DNA of 32,188 bases, from NCBI GenBank assembly GCA_001970955.1, contig MPUH01000844.1, forward strand, positions 1-32,188, written 5' to 3'. The notes under the pieces were generated by a model. That model did no database searches, was not told the DNA's origin, and saw only the letters and a list, made by a program, of their open reading frames with translations. The translations under genes and the position numbers were made by a program. Below, piece after piece: positions 28,366-32,188 of the stretch; the first letter of the stretch is position 1; every line of letters starts with the position of its first letter. The stretch is from Stentor coeruleus (taxonomy: Eukaryota > Ciliophora > Heterotrichea > Heterotrichida > Stentoridae).

Positions 28366-30747
28366 ATGAAAAAGCCTTCATATTTTAAAGCTAAAATGAA
28401 AGGCTTAAGGGCTGAAAGAATTGTTCAAAGAATTGAGACTAGTGGTCAGGCCCCACAAGCTCGTTTTGGCCATACTGTAACAGCTATTTCTAAGACAAAA
28501 GTTATATTGTTTGGAGGGGCTATTGGGGACACTGGGAAATATTCGATTACTGGTGATACTTTTTGCTTTGATATTGCCGGCAGATCATGGTCACGAATTG
28601 ATAGAGTTACAGGTTTGGCACCATCAGCAAGAGCGGCACATGCATCGTGTGCTGTAGAAGGGCTTCAATTGGTTATATATGGCGGTGCAACAGGTGGTGG
28701 ATCATTAGCATCAGATGATCTTTACTTGTTAGATTTACGGAAAGGAGATGATGAAGGAAGTTGGATGATTGTCCCAGTTGTAGGGTCGACTCCAGGACGA
28801 AGATATGGGCATTCACTAATTTTTATAAAGCCACATCTTTTAGCTTTTGGGGGAAATACAGGAAATGAGTCAGTGAATGATGTTTGGAGTTTAAATGTAG
28901 AAAAATCTCCATTTAGTTGGAATAAGCTTGAAATTCAAGGTGACTCTCCTAAACCAAGAGTTTATCACTCAGCTTGTTTATGTACAACAGGGTCAGCAAT
29001 GGGTATGATGGTTATATTTGGAGGAAGGACAAATGATCAATCAGCACTTAATGATACATGGGGATTAAGAAGACATAGAGATGGTAGATGGGATTGGGTT
29101 AGAGCTCCATATAAAAATACAGCTGAGCAAGCTTTTTCCAGATATCAACATACAAGTTTGTTTATAGGAAGTAAGATGCTTGTTTTGGGTGGAAGGACTA
29201 ATCAAGTTGGAGAGGTTGTTCCAGTTGAAGCTTATGATACAGAAAGTAGTGAATGGGTTAAATTCCCATCTATACAAAGATTTAGACATGCTTCATGGAC
29301 TTTAGACTCTGAAGTGTACATCCACGGGGGTTTTGAAAATGAAACTCCTAACATCCCAACTGACAGCATAGTAAAATTGGATTCAAGCAAACTCTTAGGT
29401 AGAACCGAACCAATACCCAGAAGCATTCCTGAACCAAAAATAAACCTTGACCAAAATCGACCGATCCCCCGGGTTTCTCGTGCTGCTAATAAAACCCCAG
29501 AAATCCGTCTTGCATCTAATGTCCTTGTACTTATGGGTGGAGAACAAAATGACGACTATAGCGAAACAGTAAAAAAAGTTCCAATAGACCGACTTCAAGA
29601 AGAAGGTAAAAGACTTGGCGTCAAACCTCTTCCACCAAGTGCGACTAAACCTCAAATAATCACAGAAAGCCCAAGTGGTATTATAGTAGATATGCTTCTT
29701 AAAACACACGATTGGAATAATCTTCCTGAAGTAAAATTCGTCAAAACAGCAACCGACTTAAACCGCATGCAAATAAAAAAAGACTCAATTCTCTCTTTAA
29801 TCCATGAATGCGAAGAACTTATGAAACAAGAGCCAAATGTTATACGCATGAGAGCTCCAGTCAAAATTTTCGGTAGTCTAAACGGCCAATATATCGACCT
29901 TTTAAGGATTTTTGAAAATTATGGTGAACCTTCTGAACACTTAGGCGATGGGGATATAGAAAGTTTTGACTATTTGTTTCTTGGAGACTATGTAGATAGA
30001 GGGTCAAGATCTTTAGAAATCATATGTTTACTTATGGCTTTAAAAGTAAAATATCCTGATCAGATTATTATGTTAAGAGGACATCATGAGGATCAGCAAA
30101 TTAATATACACTATGGACTTGCTCAAGAATGTAGGACAAGGCTTGAAGAAGACCCAGCTGAGCCATCTTCAGTATTTGCAAGCTTGAATCGTATGTTTGA
30201 ATATATGCCTTTATGTGCTATTATTGAAGATAAAATTATTTGTTTACATGGAGGAATTTCTCAAAACCTTAGGACTATTGAAGATCTTGAAGTATTATCA
30301 AAACCTATTATGATAAATCATCTACCTCAAACCCCTGAACAACAAGCTATAATGGATATCCTTTGGGCTGACCCATGTGAAAATGAACGTGAACTTGGTT
30401 TTAAACCTCATGCAACAAGGAGTATTTTTGGGAATATTTTCAGATTTGGTGTAGATCGTGTGCAAAAATTCCTTAGTGATAATAAACTTGGATGTCTTGT
30501 TAGATCTCATGAATGTGTTATGGAAGGATTTGAAAGAAATATCCCTGCTGAGATGATAACTTTGTTTTCAGCAACAGATTATTGTGGGAAATATAAAAAT
30601 GCAGGGGCGATATTGTTGGTTAAAAGGAATTTAGAAATTGTTCCTAAGATTATTTACCCGTTAAATGGATCTGCGAATAGTTGGATTGAAAATGAAGACA
30701 GTTTGAGGCTTAGACCTGCCACCCCACCTAGGTGGAAACCAAGATAA
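28366..30747 (+). CDS. PPKL: PPKL/BSU1-type Kelch-domain protein phosphatase with an altered metal centre
   Basis: Residues about 30-350 are Kelch repeats forming a beta-propeller (HTVTAISKTKVILFGG, YGHSLIFIKPHLLAFGG, HTSLFIGSKMLVLGG). A linker follows, then a PPP-family Ser/Thr phosphatase domain at about 470-765 and the C-terminal ending SWIENED...RPATPPR that also marks plant BSU1/BSL proteins. This architecture defines PPKL, found in plants, apicomplexans and ciliates. In PPP enzymes two metals are held by Asp and His of GDxHG, Asp of GDYVDRG, Asn of GNHE, and two later His. Here the first motif is GSLNG (Ser504, Asn506) and the third is GHHE (His573 in place of Asn), while GDYVDRG (540-546), LHGG (His628) and RSHEC (His715) are normal. 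Three of six ligands are changed, so activity is doubtful; it may be a pseudophosphatase scaffold. The frame is otherwise intact, from ATG to TAA. Confidence 0.93.
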   Translation: MKKPSYFKAKMKGLRAERIVQRIETSGQAPQARFGHTVTAISKTKVILFGGAIGDTGKYSITGDTFCFDIAGRSWSRIDRVTGLAPSARAAHASCAVEGLQLVIYGGATGGGSLASDDLYLLDLRKGDDEGSWMIVPVVGSTPGRRYGHSLIFIKPHLLAFGGNTGNESVNDVWSLNVEKSPFSWNKLEIQGDSPKPRVYHSACLCTTGSAMGMMVIFGGRTNDQSALNDTWGLRRHRDGRWDWVRAPYKNTAEQAFSRYQHTSLFIGSKMLVLGGRTNQVGEVVPVEAYDTESSEWVKFPSIQRFRHASWTLDSEVYIHGGFENETPNIPTDSIVKLDSSKLLGRTEPIPRSIPEPKINLDQNRPIPRVSRAANKTPEIRLASNVLVLMGGEQNDDYSETVKKVPIDRLQEEGKRLGVKPLPPSATKPQIITESPSGIIVDMLLKTHDWNNLPEVKFVKTATDLNRMQIKKDSILSLIHECEELMKQEPNVIRMRAPVKIFGSLNGQYIDLLRIFENYGEPSEHLGDGDIESFDYLFLGDYVDRGSRSLEIICLLMALKVKYPDQIIMLRGHHEDQQINIHYGLAQECRTRLEEDPAEPSSVFASLNRMFEYMPLCAIIEDKIICLHGGISQNLRTIEDLEVLSKPIMINHLPQTPEQQAIMDILWADPCENERELGFKPHATRSIFGNIFRFGVDRVQKFLSDNKLGCLVRSHECVMEGFERNIPAEMITLFSATDYCGKYKNAGAILLVKRNLEIVPKIIYPLNGSANSWIENEDSLRLRPATPPRWKPR

Positions 30748-31111
30748 TAATATGGATATTATTATTTTTATACAGTTTAAAATATGATTTTTAGGGATTT
30801 TTTTGTGAAAGTGTTAGGAGGAATTTTAGATTGGAAAATGGTTTGTAGTTTATGCAGCATCACACTTTTTAAAAGCTATAAAAACTAATGCCAATCTATC
30901 CCTACTAAATAATTATCATATCAACAGCCTTTAAACCTATTACCACCTCTATCCATCTCAATTCCTCTATCCTATTCCTAAATCATCTTTCATCATATCT
31001 TCAATCAAACTCCCTTAATCACTAAAATCCTGCTAATCTTCCATCTCTATTCATCAATAATAAATCCATTCTTACATTAATCTATTCATGATCATTAAAT
31101 TATCAAAAAAA
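30748..31111. other. Intergenic between convergent genes, skew switch
   Basis: The + strand is G-rich to about 30855 and C-rich from about 30890. Bases 30927-31031 contain no G. This mirrors the other convergent pair at 16291-16996. No hairpin terminator or RNA gene seen. Confidence 0.5.
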
Positions 31112-31564
31112 CTATCCAAGTACATTTTTTTCAAGCTGCTTCAAGAGAAACATAGATTTTTTCTGAAATTCCAAAAAATGATTCTGTAAAGCTAACAAGT
31201 CAATTTTAGGTTTTTGCTTCATTTTGTGTATTGGTTTAGCTACTCGTTCAGCTACTGTTATGTAACTATTATGAACAGAATAAGGACTTAATCGTTTAGT
31301 ATGGTCTAAGCGGCTATTTCTACGGATTTTTGGGCTTACTGAACAGTGACCATGAAGTGATTTTTCTTGATGTGATTTGATTGGGAATTCTTGAAGTAAA
31401 GATATTCTGTTGTAAAAACCTGACCTGTCCATGTCGATTTCCGAAAAATGCGTAGTGTCTAAGCTTTCGTTACGTTTTCTATTGTGTTTTTGTCTTGGCT
31501 GGAATTGCCGCTTTCGACTTTTTATCTGCAGTTCAGGGGATTTGCCCTTGAAAAGTAAATCCAT
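31112..31564 (-). CDS. Unknown basic protein, 150 residues
   Basis: A complete minus-strand frame from the ATG at 31564 to a TAG at 31112. It is strongly basic (many Lys, Arg and His), Ser-rich, and likely disordered in the first 110 residues. The last 40 residues (for example LLALQNHFLEFQKKSMFLLK) look like an amphipathic helix or short coiled coil. No catalytic motif, signal peptide or membrane segment is visible. The GC content is higher than in the flanks, and the flanking skew fits a minus-strand gene on both sides, which supports it being real. Function unknown. Confidence 0.7.
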   Translation of the reverse strand: MDLLFKGKSPELQIKSRKRQFQPRQKHNRKRNESLDTTHFSEIDMDRSGFYNRISLLQEFPIKSHQEKSLHGHCSVSPKIRRNSRLDHTKRLSPYSVHNSYITVAERVAKPIHKMKQKPKIDLLALQNHFLEFQKKSMFLLKQLEKNVLG

Positions 31565-32188
31565 GATAATTATTATAGTTTTCTTGATAAGGTTTTCTAG
31601 GTTTTTTTTTTAAAGCAAATGGGTATATGAAATAAGGTAAGATATTATTGCATGATTTTATAGTAGAGTTTTAAGAATTTTAGATATTATATATTGGAGA
31701 ATGCATTTTTTTTATGAATACTCAAGGTTAAAAATGTATTTAGTATGTTTTATTATTTAAAAGAGATCTGGTGTAGTAATTATTTATATAAAATATAACA
31801 CAATCCGCATAAGACCATTACAATGATCACTAATAGTTTACTGCAAGAATAAATATACCTTCAGTTTTTACCATTATTAAATTTCTAATTGCATTCCTTT
31901 TTCCATTCTATAATTTCTCCCCAAATAATTCTTAAAATCTATCATCATTATAAACATTTCAATCTAAATTCACATCAAAATAAAAAATCAAAGCATTATT
32001 ATAACTAAAAACTATTTCCAAATCCATATAAATTCCTTCAATATCTCTAACACCAAACCATAAAACTTATCCACCTTTTAAAGCTATAATCTCCTTCTCA
32101 ATTCATTCTCTCTAACACCTATCATCATTTCCTAAGCATTTTCTCTATCACCCTCCTTATCTTTCACAACTGTAACTTCCTCTTATCC
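31565..32188. other. Intergenic to the right edge, ending in a C-rich G-poor tract
   Basis: No gene is visible. The + strand is G-biased to about 31720, consistent with the 5' flank of the minus-strand gene. From 31921 to 32188 there are only four G in 268 bases, with many C, as seen upstream of + strand genes elsewhere in the window. No telomere repeat occurs, so the chromosome continues. Confidence 0.55.

Noticed and set aside
1..32188. A reassigned genetic code (TGA = Trp or TAA/TAG = Gln)
   Set aside because: Conserved Trp and Gln codons in the dehydrogenase, kinase and phosphatase genes are standard, and TAA, TGA and TAG each end at least one gene.

Overview
The window looks like one end of a macronuclear chromosome from a heterotrich ciliate, most likely Stentor or a close relative. 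It opens with seven copies of an 8-base telomere repeat (a permutation of CCCTAACA). It is very AT-rich. Three 15-base GT...AG introns can be recognised because each holds an in-frame stop and rejoins open coding sequence. TAA, TGA and TAG are all used as terminators, and long conserved genes contain no in-frame stop, so the code is standard. Blepharisma (TGA = Trp) is therefore unlikely. There is no telomere at the right end, so the chromosome continues.

Layout, left to right: the telomere (1-56); a decayed subtelomeric gene (about 203-1036); a 1456-residue zinc-finger/coiled-coil/proline-rich repeat protein (1172-5542, +); a coiled-coil protein with one intron (5653-6804, -); a second coiled-coil protein (7821-8726, +); the decayed tail of a leucine-rich-repeat (LRR) gene (9153-9572, +); an intact LRR/coiled-coil gene with two introns (10472-12718, +); a 61-residue protein with an N-terminal acylation signal (12758-12943, +); a 2.7 kb gene-poor stretch with short duplications; an ankyrin protein (15607-16290, +); a DYRK-type kinase (16997-18340, -); a DHTKD1/OGDH-type E1 dehydrogenase (19855-22281, +); an unknown gene broken by an 89-base duplication beside an N (22550-23420, -); a second LRR gene (23466-25163, -); a decayed gene resembling a trypsin-like peptidase (25712-26557, -); a 159-residue unknown (27198-27677, +); a Kelch-PPP phosphatase of the PPKL/BSU1 type (28366-30747, +); and a basic unknown (31112-31564, -).

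There is no operon or shared pathway. The set is a mix of signalling proteins (kinase, phosphatase), one mitochondrial metabolic enzyme, and repeat or coiled-coil proteins of the kind common in ciliate cortex and cilia. The strongest unusual points are: the PPKL phosphatase has lost three of its six expected metal ligands; three decayed genes sit in a macronuclear chromosome; and intergenic DNA is strongly strand-asymmetric in a way that tracks gene orientation and predicts a + strand gene just beyond the right edge. No CRISPR array, tRNA, rRNA or recognisable transposase was found.
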